Below the pieces are notes generated by a model. It did no database searches and was not told the DNA's origin. It was given only the letters and a program-made list of their open reading frames with translations. From NCBI GenBank assembly GCA_964606165.1, contig CAZSFQ010000001.1, positions 1 through 64,000 of the forward strand: a stretch of DNA of 64,000 bases, given 5' to 3'. Position numbers and translations under genes: made by a program. Shown piece by piece: positions 1 to 7,440 of this stretch. Position 1 is the stretch's first letter. Each line of letters starts with the position of its first letter. Source of the stretch: UBA4923 sp964606165. GTDB taxonomy: Bacteria; Bacillota; Clostridia; Saccharofermentanales; DTU023.

Positions 1-20
1 AGAAAAAGACTGGCCATGAT

Positions 21-386
21 CTAGTCCTCCCTGGCGGCCTGATCGATCATCCGCCGGATCTGATCCGCCTCTTCCACCGATAGAGCCTTGCGGCGGGTAA
101 AGGCGGCGATGAAGGCCGGCAGGGAACCGTCAAAAGTCTTTTCAACGAACTGTTCACTTTGCAATGCGTGGAATTCTTTGCGGGAAATGAGGGAAGAAAC
201 CATACCCCCCTCGTTCTTGAAGATCCCCCGGTCACTGAGCTTGCGGAGAACTGTGTAAGTGGTGGAACGGTTCCAGTCCAGAATATCCTCGCAGAACTTG
301 ACCAAGTCACGGGAATGCAGGGGTTCATTGTCCCAAATGATCTCCGCGAAACGGGATTCGACTTCACCCAGCCTGATCTCTGCCAT
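21..386 (-). CDS. BlaI/MecI/CopY-family winged-helix repressor
   Basis: A 121-residue protein matching the length and layout of the BlaI/MecI/CopY family: an N-terminal winged helix (residues about 5-75, with the recognition stretch WNRSTTYTVLRKLSDRG) followed by a short C-terminal dimerisation tail. Family members bind dyads as dimers and are usually inactivated by proteolysis by a BlaR1-type membrane sensor or by metal. A partner would lie beyond the left edge. Two matched dyads sit 17-60 bases upstream of its start, which supports autoregulation and perhaps control of the divergent gene at 559. The inducer cannot be told from the sequence. Confidence 0.88.
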   Translation of the reverse strand: MAEIRLGEVESRFAEIIWDNEPLHSRDLVKFCEDILDWNRSTTYTVLRKLSDRGIFKNEGGMVSSLISRKEFHALQSEQFVEKTFDGSLPAFIAAFTRRKALSVEEADQIRRMIDQAARED

Positions 387-402
387 GGTCTGTCTCCAAT
401 CA

Positions 403-421
403 AGTCTATTGCTTATAGACT
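403..421. promoter_or_regulatory. Operator dyad 1 upstream of the BlaI-type gene
   Basis: Perfect inverted repeat AGTCTAT-TGCTT-ATAGACT, lying 17 bases upstream of the repressor start codon. It shares the pattern AGTyTA-N7-TArACT with the second dyad at 428-446; the centres are 25 bases apart. Position and matching make a BlaI-type operator likely; binding is inferred. Confidence 0.7.
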
Positions 422-427
422 GCCGTC

Positions 428-446
428 AGTTTACTCTTAATAAACT
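428..446. promoter_or_regulatory. Operator dyad 2 upstream of the BlaI-type gene
   Basis: Perfect inverted repeat AGTTTA-CTCTTAA-TAAACT, same 6-7-6 architecture as the dyad at 403-421 with one compensating base change in each arm. The compensated change (C/G to T/A) argues that the symmetry is maintained by selection. Confidence 0.7.
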
Positions 447-558
447 TGCCTGTCAATCCCCAGTTTCCCATGAAAAAAGAAATCTTCTCGCCTGGCTCCT
501 GACCTACCTCACAATAGGCATAATCTGTGGCATATTTGAACAAAGAGGGGGCCACATT

Positions 559-1521
559 ATGTATCTGGAAACTGCACGCTTAATCATCAAAGACCTGGAC
601 GAATCCATGGCAGCCAGCGTCCATCTCAATTCCCTGGATGGCGACAACAGGCGTTTCCTTCCCGACGAGGTCTTTGAGTCTCCGGAAGAGGCCCTATCTG
701 CCATCCGGCACCTGATCTCCTGCTACCAAAGCCAGGACGGCCCTTTCGTCTATGCTGTCCTTTTAAAAACGGGTCATCAGATCGGCCACGTCCAATTGGT
801 CAAAATCCGGGAGGGCTGGGAAATCGGCTTTCATACCGGCCAGGCATACGGATGCCAGGGTTACGCGACAGAAGCGGTCAAAGCCTACCTCCCTTTTATT
901 ATGGATCAGGTGGATACACCGGTCATCTACGGTATCTGTGACCAGGAGAATCTGGCATCGAGAAAGGTGATGGAAAAGTGCGGCTTCCTCCTGGCTTATG
1001 AGGGGATCGACTCTTATCAGGGTGAAGAGCGCCCGATCTGCAAGTACCTGCTGGCTGACCCTGGCCGGATTGAAGACCTGGTTGGCAGGCTTATGGCAAG
1101 CGATGATCAAGAGGCTTACCGCTCCATGAAGAAGCTGGAAGCTGTCAGCCGGGAAGCCGATGCCGTCTACCCCTTCCTTGGATCTTTTTTCACCATGCTC
1201 AATCACGCCAATTCTTACATCCGAACCCGGGGACTGATCCTGATCGCCGCCAATGCCCGCTGGGACCAGCAAGGACAGATCGACGCGATCATGGGTGCTT
1301 ACCTTGAACACATCATGGATCCTTCTCCCATCACTGCCAGGCAGTGCATCAAGGCCTTGCCCCTGATGGCCCGGCATCGGCCCGGATTGAGATCCAAAAT
1401 CATGAATGCCCTGGAAATGGCGGATCATTCAAACCATCAGGAGAGCATGCGTGAACTCCTTGGAAAAGATATTGATCAAGCGCTTAACCGGCTTGGTGAA
1501 GAAGCTTCCTGCCAGCTCTGA
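559..1521 (+). CDS. GNAT acetyltransferase fused to a helical-repeat domain
   Basis: About 320 residues. Residues 1-175 are a RimJ/RimL-type GNAT N-acetyltransferase: it starts with the typical MYLETARLIIKDL, has an acetyl-CoA loop near GQAYGCQGYATEAVKAYL and the NLASRKVMEKCGF motif. Residues 180-320 are all-helical and look like HEAT-type repeats (YIRTRGLILIAANARW, ARQCIKALPLMARH). The open frame extends upstream to 259, but ATG 559 is chosen because AGAGGGGG lies 8 bases before it and the upstream part is low-complexity and runs antisense to the repressor gene. The substrate is unknown; the repeat domain may bind a protein partner. Confidence 0.8.
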   Translation: MYLETARLIIKDLDESMAASVHLNSLDGDNRRFLPDEVFESPEEALSAIRHLISCYQSQDGPFVYAVLLKTGHQIGHVQLVKIREGWEIGFHTGQAYGCQGYATEAVKAYLPFIMDQVDTPVIYGICDQENLASRKVMEKCGFLLAYEGIDSYQGEERPICKYLLADPGRIEDLVGRLMASDDQEAYRSMKKLEAVSREADAVYPFLGSFFTMLNHANSYIRTRGLILIAANARWDQQGQIDAIMGAYLEHIMDPSPITARQCIKALPLMARHRPGLRSKIMNALEMADHSNHQESMRELLGKDIDQALNRLGEEASCQL

Positions 1522-1618
1522 TTCTCAAGGACCTATTGCCAAATCAGCAAAAGAGCATGTTTCAATCATGCAATTATCAGCGCATTTATGAGATGACTTT
1601 TGCAGTTTGGAACACATT

Positions 1619-1785
1619 ATGTACAGAATAGCCCTTAAAGAACTGATTTAAGTGGAAATCCTCCTCTTAGAGAAAGCCGCTGGTTATCAAAGGCGTACGT
1701 CAGTGCGGAAAAACTTACCTGCTCAATGAATTCGGCCGGAGTCATTATGCGGACCTTGCCTACTGCAATTTTGAGGCCGGGGAGA
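1619..1785 (+). pseudogene. Remnant of AAA ATPase (AAA_14/DUF4143 family)
   Basis: Reading across frames gives MYRIALKELI, then WKSSS, then RKPLVIKGVRQCGKTYLL followed by NEFGRSHYADLAYCNFE. This is the N-terminus of the AAA_14/DUF4143 ATPase family, including the P-loop (GVRQCGKT). It is broken by a frameshift near 1648 and an in-frame TAG at 1668-1670, and nothing recognisable of the remaining 350 or so residues follows. An intact relative would be about 400 residues. Confidence 0.8.
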
Positions 1786-1837
1786 TTTCTCAAAACTGCA
1801 TACTGGGGCTTGCCCGGTTTCCACTCCCTTATGGAAA

Positions 1838-2518
1838 TCAGCCCGTATGGCTGACGTACTGGCGCAATGCTTTTTCATCCAGAATGTAGACCCGACTTCT
1901 CTTCGTCGCGATGACTCCATCTGCCTTGAGCTTGGCGACAATACGGGAGACATGGACATGGGAGGCGTTGATGGCCGAAGCCAGGCTCTCATGGGATAAG
2001 CGGATGCAGCCGTGTGTTTTGTATTCATTGCTATCCATCGACAACAAGAAAAAGCTGGCCAGACGGGCAGTGGTATCGCGGACACTTTGTGTTTGCGCGT
2101 CGTAGCACATGAGGCGCAATACATCGCCCACATAGAGCATGAGATCCCGGCAGAATTGAGGGTTGAGATCGCACATCCGGTGGAGCTCCGGTACGGAAAT
2201 GGGCACGACAGTACAAGCTGTGAGCGCTTCTGTCATCACGATGGAAGGCTGATTGCCTCGCAACCCATCTAAAACAAAGAGGGAATTGTCTTTATGAAAA
2301 CCGATAATGCGAACATAACCGCGTTGGTTGGTGGTGGATACTTTTATGATCCCTTCCAGCAGAAAATACAGGTATCTTGAGACCTCGCCACTTTGGCTGA
2401 AAATCGTACCACTTGGATAGCTGTGAGGTTTTGGTCCCTGTTCCAGGACAAAAGATCGGTAAGAAGCCAGACTGTCTTCAAGGATATAAGTGATCGGATA
2501 AAAGGATTTCTTCGCCAC
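1838..2518 (-). CDS. Crp/Fnr-family transcriptional regulator
   Basis: 226 residues: N-terminal cyclic-nucleotide-binding-type beta barrel (residues about 25-130; SGTIFSQSGEVSRYLYFLLEG), dimer helix, and C-terminal HTH_Crp domain (LSHESLASAINASHVHVSRI). No clustered N-terminal cysteines for an FNR-type FeS cluster, so a small-molecule ligand is more likely. Transcribed divergently from the flavin/FeS oxidoreductase at 2605 with a perfect dyad in the 86-base intergenic space, so it probably controls that enzyme and itself. Confidence 0.9.
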   Translation of the reverse strand: MAKKSFYPITYILEDSLASYRSFVLEQGPKPHSYPSGTIFSQSGEVSRYLYFLLEGIIKVSTTNQRGYVRIIGFHKDNSLFVLDGLRGNQPSIVMTEALTACTVVPISVPELHRMCDLNPQFCRDLMLYVGDVLRLMCYDAQTQSVRDTTARLASFFLLSMDSNEYKTHGCIRLSHESLASAINASHVHVSRIVAKLKADGVIATKRSRVYILDEKALRQYVSHTG

Positions 2519-2538
2519 AGTTGTCCTCTTTCGGCCCG

Positions 2539-2558
2539 ACTATATCACATGATATAGT
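2539..2558. promoter_or_regulatory. Palindromic operator in the Crp/oxidoreductase intergenic region
   Basis: ACTATATCA-CA-TGATATAGT, a perfect 9-2-9 dyad 21 bases upstream of the regulator start and 47 bases upstream of the oxidoreductase start. Symmetry, size and location suit a Crp/Fnr-type dimer site controlling both genes, although the half-site differs from the E. coli Crp and Fnr sites. Confidence 0.7.
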
Positions 2559-2604
2559 ACGACCTTCATCAGATAGTATACGGTAGCGGTAAGGAAAAAA
2601 GAAA

Positions 2605-4554
2605 GTGAGCTATCCTATGTCGAAGATGTTCCCAACACTCTGTTCCCCCGCCAAAATTGGCAATGTGACACTCAAAAACCGTATTCTCAAAGCACCTCAG
2701 TCATCAGGTATGAACAACATGGACGGCACGGTTTCGGAGCGGGCCATCCGCTACTACTCCGACCAGGCTGCCGGTGGTGCGGGATGCATCATTGTAGAAT
2801 ATGCCTATGTGGATGACATCGGCGCAAAATCCGCCCATTGTCATCTGGGCATCTCCAACAATGAGCATATTCCCGGATTAGCATGGCTGGCTGAGTGCAT
2901 CCGCGAAAACGGTGCCGTGCCCGCCATCCAAATTGAGCATTGTGGCCGCCAGAAGTTTTTGGGAACCCAGCCCATTTGCGGGCCGTCCGCCATCCCCTGG
3001 CCCAAACTTTGGGATCAGTACGGGATCCAAGCCGTGCCACATGTGTTGACCATCGAAGAAATACAGGATGTTGTGCATGCTTTCGGCGATGCGGCACTAC
3101 GCGCCAAGCAAGCCGGTTTTGAAATTGTGGAGATCCATGGTGCCCACGGTTATCTGCTTACCAACTTTTTCTCACCGACAACCAACCAGCGCAATGACCT
3201 CTATGGCGGCAGCCTGGAGAACCGCATGCGGATCTATTTGGAAATCCTGCGCGATGTAAGAAAAAAAGTGGGTCCGGACTTTGCCGTTACCATTCGCCTG
3301 AGCGGAACGGATTACGAGCCGGATGGATTCCCCATTGAGGAGACAGTTGAGCTGGCGAAGGCATTAGAGGCAGAGGGCATCGACGGCATCCATGTTTCAG
3401 GCGGTGATCACCACACCATGATTCACCAGGTTTCGCCCATGGCCATCGAGGTCTGCCACAATGCGTGGGCGGCCCGGGAAATCAAGAAACATGTTCAAGT
3501 TCCCATCATTGCTTCCGGCTCCATTACCTTGCCGAAATATGCTGAAGAAATTTTGTCGACCGATGGCGGTGACTTCGTCGGCCTGGGTCGCCCCCTTTGG
3601 GCAGATCCCGAGTGGCCCGCCAAGGCGGCTGCCGATCAGCCGGAGGATATCCGGCCTTGCATCCGTTGCAATGAGGGCTGCCTGGAGCGCACTTTCTTCA
3701 CCTACAAGGCGGTCACCTGCGCACTCAACCCTGTAATCAGCCGTGAGGGGGAACTTAAGATCAAGCCGGCCGAAAAGTGCCGAAAGATCGCGGTCGTCGG
3801 CGGTGGGCCTGCCGGTATGGAGGCCGCACGTGTAGCAAAACTTCGGGGACACGATGTCACTTTGTTTGAAGAAAGGGACATCCTGGGCGGGCTTCTGAAT
3901 GAGGCTGCGGCTCCCGAATTCAAGTCAGATATTCTTCCTCTGATTGAATACCAAATCAGCCAGCTTAAAAAACTGGGGATCCCTGTCGAGCACAGACGTG
4001 CGGGCATGGAGGATCTGGACCAGTTTGACGCCGTGATTTGCGCGACCGGCAGCACTCCAATCATTCCCAAAATTGCGGGTGTCGATAAGCCCATTGCTGT
4101 CGATTCACTCACCGCCATCAATAATATGGATGCCATTGGCAAAAAGGTGGTCGTGGTCGGCGGAGGCCTGGTTGGAAGTGAAACGGCCCTTGACCTTGCT
4201 GAACGGGGCCACCAGGTGACCTTGGTCGAGCTGTTGCCGCAAATCATGCACGGCGTCGCTGCAACAGACTTTTTGGCATACAGCGAGCGAATCGCTAAAA
4301 CCGATATGCGCATCATGACCCATACCAAATTGACCGAAGTTTTGGACGATGGGATTATGGTGGAGACGAAAACGGGTGGCGAAAAGATTCCAGCGGATAC
4401 AGTCATACTGGCGCTTGGCCTCAAGGCTGAACATGGTCTCTATGATGAGTTGATGGCTTCCGGCAAAGAGGCTTACCTTGTTGGCGACGCCATCAGTGCC
4501 GGCAAGATATTTGATGCCTTCCACACCAGCTACCGGCTGGCGCTCAAAATCTAA
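2605..4554 (+). CDS. FMN/FAD/4Fe-4S NADH:flavin oxidoreductase (FadH/enoate-reductase/BaiCD-like)
   Basis: 649 residues with the full architecture of 2,4-dienoyl-CoA reductase, enoate reductase and BaiCD/BaiH enzymes: an Old Yellow Enzyme TIM barrel (residues 1-340), a 4Fe-4S cysteine set C352-x2-C355-x3-C359-x12-C372, and a C-terminal FAD/NAD(P) module with two dinucleotide motifs (VVGGGPAGMEAA near 395 and VVVGGGLVGSETA near 515). These enzymes use NAD(P)H to reduce activated C=C bonds. GTG 2605 has AAGGA 9 bases upstream; ATG 2617 is an alternative. The gene is monocistronic, closed by a terminator, and probably controlled by the divergent Crp-type protein. The substrate is not determined. 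Confidence 0.9.
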   Translation: MSYPMSKMFPTLCSPAKIGNVTLKNRILKAPQSSGMNNMDGTVSERAIRYYSDQAAGGAGCIIVEYAYVDDIGAKSAHCHLGISNNEHIPGLAWLAECIRENGAVPAIQIEHCGRQKFLGTQPICGPSAIPWPKLWDQYGIQAVPHVLTIEEIQDVVHAFGDAALRAKQAGFEIVEIHGAHGYLLTNFFSPTTNQRNDLYGGSLENRMRIYLEILRDVRKKVGPDFAVTIRLSGTDYEPDGFPIEETVELAKALEAEGIDGIHVSGGDHHTMIHQVSPMAIEVCHNAWAAREIKKHVQVPIIASGSITLPKYAEEILSTDGGDFVGLGRPLWADPEWPAKAAADQPEDIRPCIRCNEGCLERTFFTYKAVTCALNPVISREGELKIKPAEKCRKIAVVGGGPAGMEAARVAKLRGHDVTLFEERDILGGLLNEAAAPEFKSDILPLIEYQISQLKKLGIPVEHRRAGMEDLDQFDAVICATGSTPIIPKIAGVDKPIAVDSLTAINNMDAIGKKVVVVGGGLVGSETALDLAERGHQVTLVELLPQIMHGVAATDFLAYSERIAKTDMRIMTHTKLTEVLDDGIMVETKTGGEKIPADTVILALGLKAEHGLYDELMASGKEAYLVGDAISAGKIFDAFHTSYRLALKI

Positions 4555-4573
4555 GCTTCACCTTTCGGTGTTC

Positions 4574-4619
4574 AAAGCCGGGCGGGAAGTCACATGAGTG
4601 GCCTCTCGCCCGGTTTTTT
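4574..4619 (+). terminator. Rho-independent terminator after the flavin oxidoreductase
   Basis: Arms CCGGGCG (4578-4584) and CGCCCGG (4607-4613) followed by six T, with AAA before the left arm able to extend pairing. It ends transcription 20-65 bases after the oxidoreductase stop. Confidence 0.85.
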
Positions 4620-4725
4620 GACAAAACTGGAAGGTCACAATCGCAAGATCCTGCAAAATATCGCGGCTTAGGTTAGGCTTGAACTATCTGAAAAACACAG
4701 GAAACCCATTCAAAGGAGGCATTAT

Positions 4726-5532
4726 TTGACCGACATTGACAAGGCCGTCAGGCTCTACACCCTCATGGCGGACCGCTTGGAAGCAAGCGGCCACGCTCCC
4801 CGGCAGGCCCGGATCTACCGCGAGCAGGCCGATTTGATAAGAGGCTGCCAGACCCTGGAAGAAGCCACTGAGAAAATTAAGAACTCACCCTATTACCTGG
4901 GAGCGGGCGCAGCCCTTCTCCAGGACAAGCTGGCTGCCCTGGCCCAGGCCTCGGAAGCTGTCGGCATGCCTGATGTGGCCCAGGTTTACTGGGACAAGAT
5001 CCGGGCCATCGAAGACGATGTGGCCGCCATGTACGAGGCGGGCTATGAGACGCGGGCTGCCAATCTCAAGCGGCCTTATCTGGAGACCTTTGAGGCCTTT
5101 GCCTCTCTTTACCGGACTTATTTGACCCTGTCCGGCCAAAGTGCCCTGGATTCGACCGGCCGGGAGTCCATGCTCAAGGATCTCAGGGAGGCTCTGGGAC
5201 GCCTAAAAAAACCAAGTGATTCCTTCGAAGAGCTGGCCGGGCTTCCCGCCTTCCGCAAGCTGGTGGAGGCCGACGATGCCGCCTACGAATCCTTTGTCCA
5301 AGAAGTCCCCCAGCTGGCGGCCCATGGCCCCGACCTGGCCCTGACCCTTGAAGCCATCAAGGCGGATTGGAAGCAGACCCTGGCCGGGCTTCGGTCCCAG
5401 CAGGGCCCCGTCAAAGCGGCCGGACAAGCCAACCAAGGGCGGGTTCGCCGGGCCCAGGCCCTGGCAAAAGCTCCGTCATCCCGCCAGGGTACTTACCAGT
5501 TCAGCCAGGAGGAGGTGAAGCCCTTTGTCTAA
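4726..5532 (+). CDS. Unrecognised alpha-helical protein, TTG start
   Basis: 268 residues, no family recognised. It is almost wholly predicted helix, Ala/Leu/Glu/Arg rich, and soluble, with no signal peptide or membrane segment; the last 50 residues are basic and low-complexity. TTG 4726 is preceded by AAAGGAGG at 6 bases, a near-perfect ribosome binding site, and no better start exists. It overlaps the next gene by 8 bases, so the two are almost certainly co-expressed and perhaps interact. Confidence 0.75.
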   Translation: MTDIDKAVRLYTLMADRLEASGHAPRQARIYREQADLIRGCQTLEEATEKIKNSPYYLGAGAALLQDKLAALAQASEAVGMPDVAQVYWDKIRAIEDDVAAMYEAGYETRAANLKRPYLETFEAFASLYRTYLTLSGQSALDSTGRESMLKDLREALGRLKKPSDSFEELAGLPAFRKLVEADDAAYESFVQEVPQLAAHGPDLALTLEAIKADWKQTLAGLRSQQGPVKAAGQANQGRVRRAQALAKAPSSRQGTYQFSQEEVKPFV

Positions 5533-6772
5533 CGTGAATCGCGATACCATTAATGGCTATCTGGCTATTTTCAAGGATTACCAGCCCATGCACCCCGAGC
5601 TGCAGGCGCAGGTGGATGATCTGGGCCGGCGCATGTACGGCCTGGCTGACGCCCACTCCGACCCCATGGCCTTCTTCCAGGCCTTTTCCCAATCCGGCCT
5701 TCAGGAAGAGTACTCTGCCCTCATGGGCAAGGTGGTCATGGCTGACATGGGGACAGCGGCGCCGGATGGAACGGTCAAGACCGACTACAGCGACACCCCC
5801 GCACCTGAAGTCTATTCAGTCCGCCAATTCGTAGAACAGTACCGGATCCCTTACGAAGAGGTAAAAAAGGCCGGCTACCGCAAACGGGGTGAAAAAGCCT
5901 ACGAGGAACTCCTGACTCTCGCGGATGAGACGGAGGATATGCAGGAGGCCCAGCTGCAGATTGAGGAGAGGCGGCTGCTCTGGAATCTGGTCAAAGAGGA
6001 CAGCCTGGATATTTTCCAGCCCATCCTGGAAGCCATGGATCCCCTTCAGGCCGAAAGCCTCCCCCTGGAAAAGCATGTCGAGGTTTACCTGGAATCGGAT
6101 GGCGACGAAGCCCTGACCTATGGCCTGGAGCTTGCCGAAAACGAAAAGGCCGCCCTGGTCGGCCGCGCTCTGTCCCGGATTCAATTGACGGTCCTGCTGG
6201 CCGGCCTTCTTATGGACTACTGGGCCAGCAAGTTGACGGCCCAAAATAGCGGCGGTCAGGGTCCCGTCGGTCAAAAGGCCCTCAAGGGCATGATCGCCCT
6301 GCGCCTGGCAGCCCGAAAGACTCTTGGTCTTCTGGCAAGTGACTTCGGCCTGACCTTCGCCGACCTGATCCAGGATCCCGGCCTTATGATCTGGCTCCTG
6401 GTACCGAAAAACGCGGACGAGCTGGGCCGCTTCAAGGTGACCCTACACCCCCAGAATATCCGCGCCATGGAGGATCTGGTCGGGGAAATCCAATCCGATC
6501 TGACCACCCTTGAGCTTCTGCAAAGAGAAAATGACCCGGTCATCTGGTACGCCCTGATCAGGGCAGAGGGCCGGGCATATGAAGAAAGAGCCGAAAGTGT
6601 GGCCCAGGCTTCCAATGCTTCCCTGACTTATTACCGCTACAAGGCCAGTCTGGATCAGACGGGAGCTTCATTCCTGCCGGCAAAGGAAGCGAAGCAAAGG
6701 CCGCAGGATCTGGTCCCGCCCGGGGACGGCCCCACAGCCAAAGGCTTCTTAAAGGGTCTTCTAGGCCGCTGA
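5525..6772 (+). CDS. Unrecognised helical protein coupled to the upstream gene
   Basis: 415 residues, not recognised. It is Leu/Ala/Glu rich and mostly helical, with a more hydrophobic stretch around residues 205-230 (LTVLLAGLLMDYW) that is probably buried core rather than a membrane span. TTG 5525 or GTG 5534 may start it; GGAGGAGGTG (5507-5516) lies before both, and the frame overlaps the upstream stop codon. It shares composition and TTG/GTG start style with its neighbour, suggesting one functional unit. Confidence 0.72.
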   Translation: MSNVNRDTINGYLAIFKDYQPMHPELQAQVDDLGRRMYGLADAHSDPMAFFQAFSQSGLQEEYSALMGKVVMADMGTAAPDGTVKTDYSDTPAPEVYSVRQFVEQYRIPYEEVKKAGYRKRGEKAYEELLTLADETEDMQEAQLQIEERRLLWNLVKEDSLDIFQPILEAMDPLQAESLPLEKHVEVYLESDGDEALTYGLELAENEKAALVGRALSRIQLTVLLAGLLMDYWASKLTAQNSGGQGPVGQKALKGMIALRLAARKTLGLLASDFGLTFADLIQDPGLMIWLLVPKNADELGRFKVTLHPQNIRAMEDLVGEIQSDLTTLELLQRENDPVIWYALIRAEGRAYEERAESVAQASNASLTYYRYKASLDQTGASFLPAKEAKQRPQDLVPPGDGPTAKGFLKGLLGR

Positions 6773-6781
6773 ATACGTCAG

Positions 6782-6805
6782 CCTGCCCCCCCCATCGGGG
6801 GCAGG
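6782..6805. repeat. Strong hairpin after the two-gene unit
   Basis: Arms CCTGCCCCC and GGGGGCAGG with a 6-base loop, starting 10 bases past the stop codon. There is no T-run, so it is not a classic terminator; it could stabilise the 3' end or act as a weak terminator. Confidence 0.5.
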
Positions 6806-6846
6806 GACAAGTCTTATGATAAGCTTGGCAACAGGAGGGGCAAAGG

Positions 6847-7407
6847 ATGAATAAATTAATGACCCTGGTGGTCGGTATGGTATTGGTCTTGTCGCTTCTT
6901 TCTTCCTGCGCCGGCAAGGAAGTGATTAAAGAAGAAGACATGCCGGGCGGCCTGAGGGACAGATCCTGGGACGCGCCCAAAACCATCCAATCAAAGGAGA
7001 TCCTGCGATTCGAGTGTGAATTCAGTTTCAGCCAGATACAGGAGGAAGGCTACACTTATGCTGTTTTTCAGGCGGAGCGCGAAAACGATTACGCCTCATT
7101 CCGGATGACCGGTTTCGGCAACGGTATAGAGCCCCTCAAGCTGTACGTGGAGGCACCTCTTACCACCCTCGATGACTTGCAGGCACTCGTTGACCAGCAC
7201 GACCTTCCCCGCTACAACGGAATAGATAAACAGGTCAATGGCCTGCCGGAACAATTGGGTTCCCTCCTGCGCATTAGCTACGCCTCAGGCGAACGCGTCT
7301 ACGCCTATGACAATTCCGGCGGTTTTATGGACTACAGGGCCGTGAATGCCATCCACGACTTCTTTCGTGAACTTGTCGGTCAGTCAGAAGACCCTGTCTC
7401 GCCCTAG
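6847..7407 (+). CDS. Small secreted lipoprotein
   Basis: 186 residues with a clear lipoprotein signal: MNKL, hydrophobic core VVGMVLVLSLL, and lipobox LSSC with the lipidated Cys at residue 21. The mature part is acidic and probably a beta-rich domain; no family is recognised. AGGAGGGG lies before ATG 6847. It follows the two unrecognised helical proteins by 75 bases and may belong with them, although a hairpin separates them. Confidence 0.8.
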   Translation: MNKLMTLVVGMVLVLSLLSSCAGKEVIKEEDMPGGLRDRSWDAPKTIQSKEILRFECEFSFSQIQEEGYTYAVFQAERENDYASFRMTGFGNGIEPLKLYVEAPLTTLDDLQALVDQHDLPRYNGIDKQVNGLPEQLGSLLRISYASGERVYAYDNSGGFMDYRAVNAIHDFFRELVGQSEDPVSP

Positions 7408-7440
7408 GGAAGCAGTCAGAGGCCGCTCTGAAAAGGCCTG

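Noticed and set aside
259..558. 100-codon upstream extension of the GNAT-repeat gene
   Set aside because: It runs antisense through the repressor gene and its operators, is Ser/Arg/Leu rich without domain sense, and the ribosome site is at 544-551.
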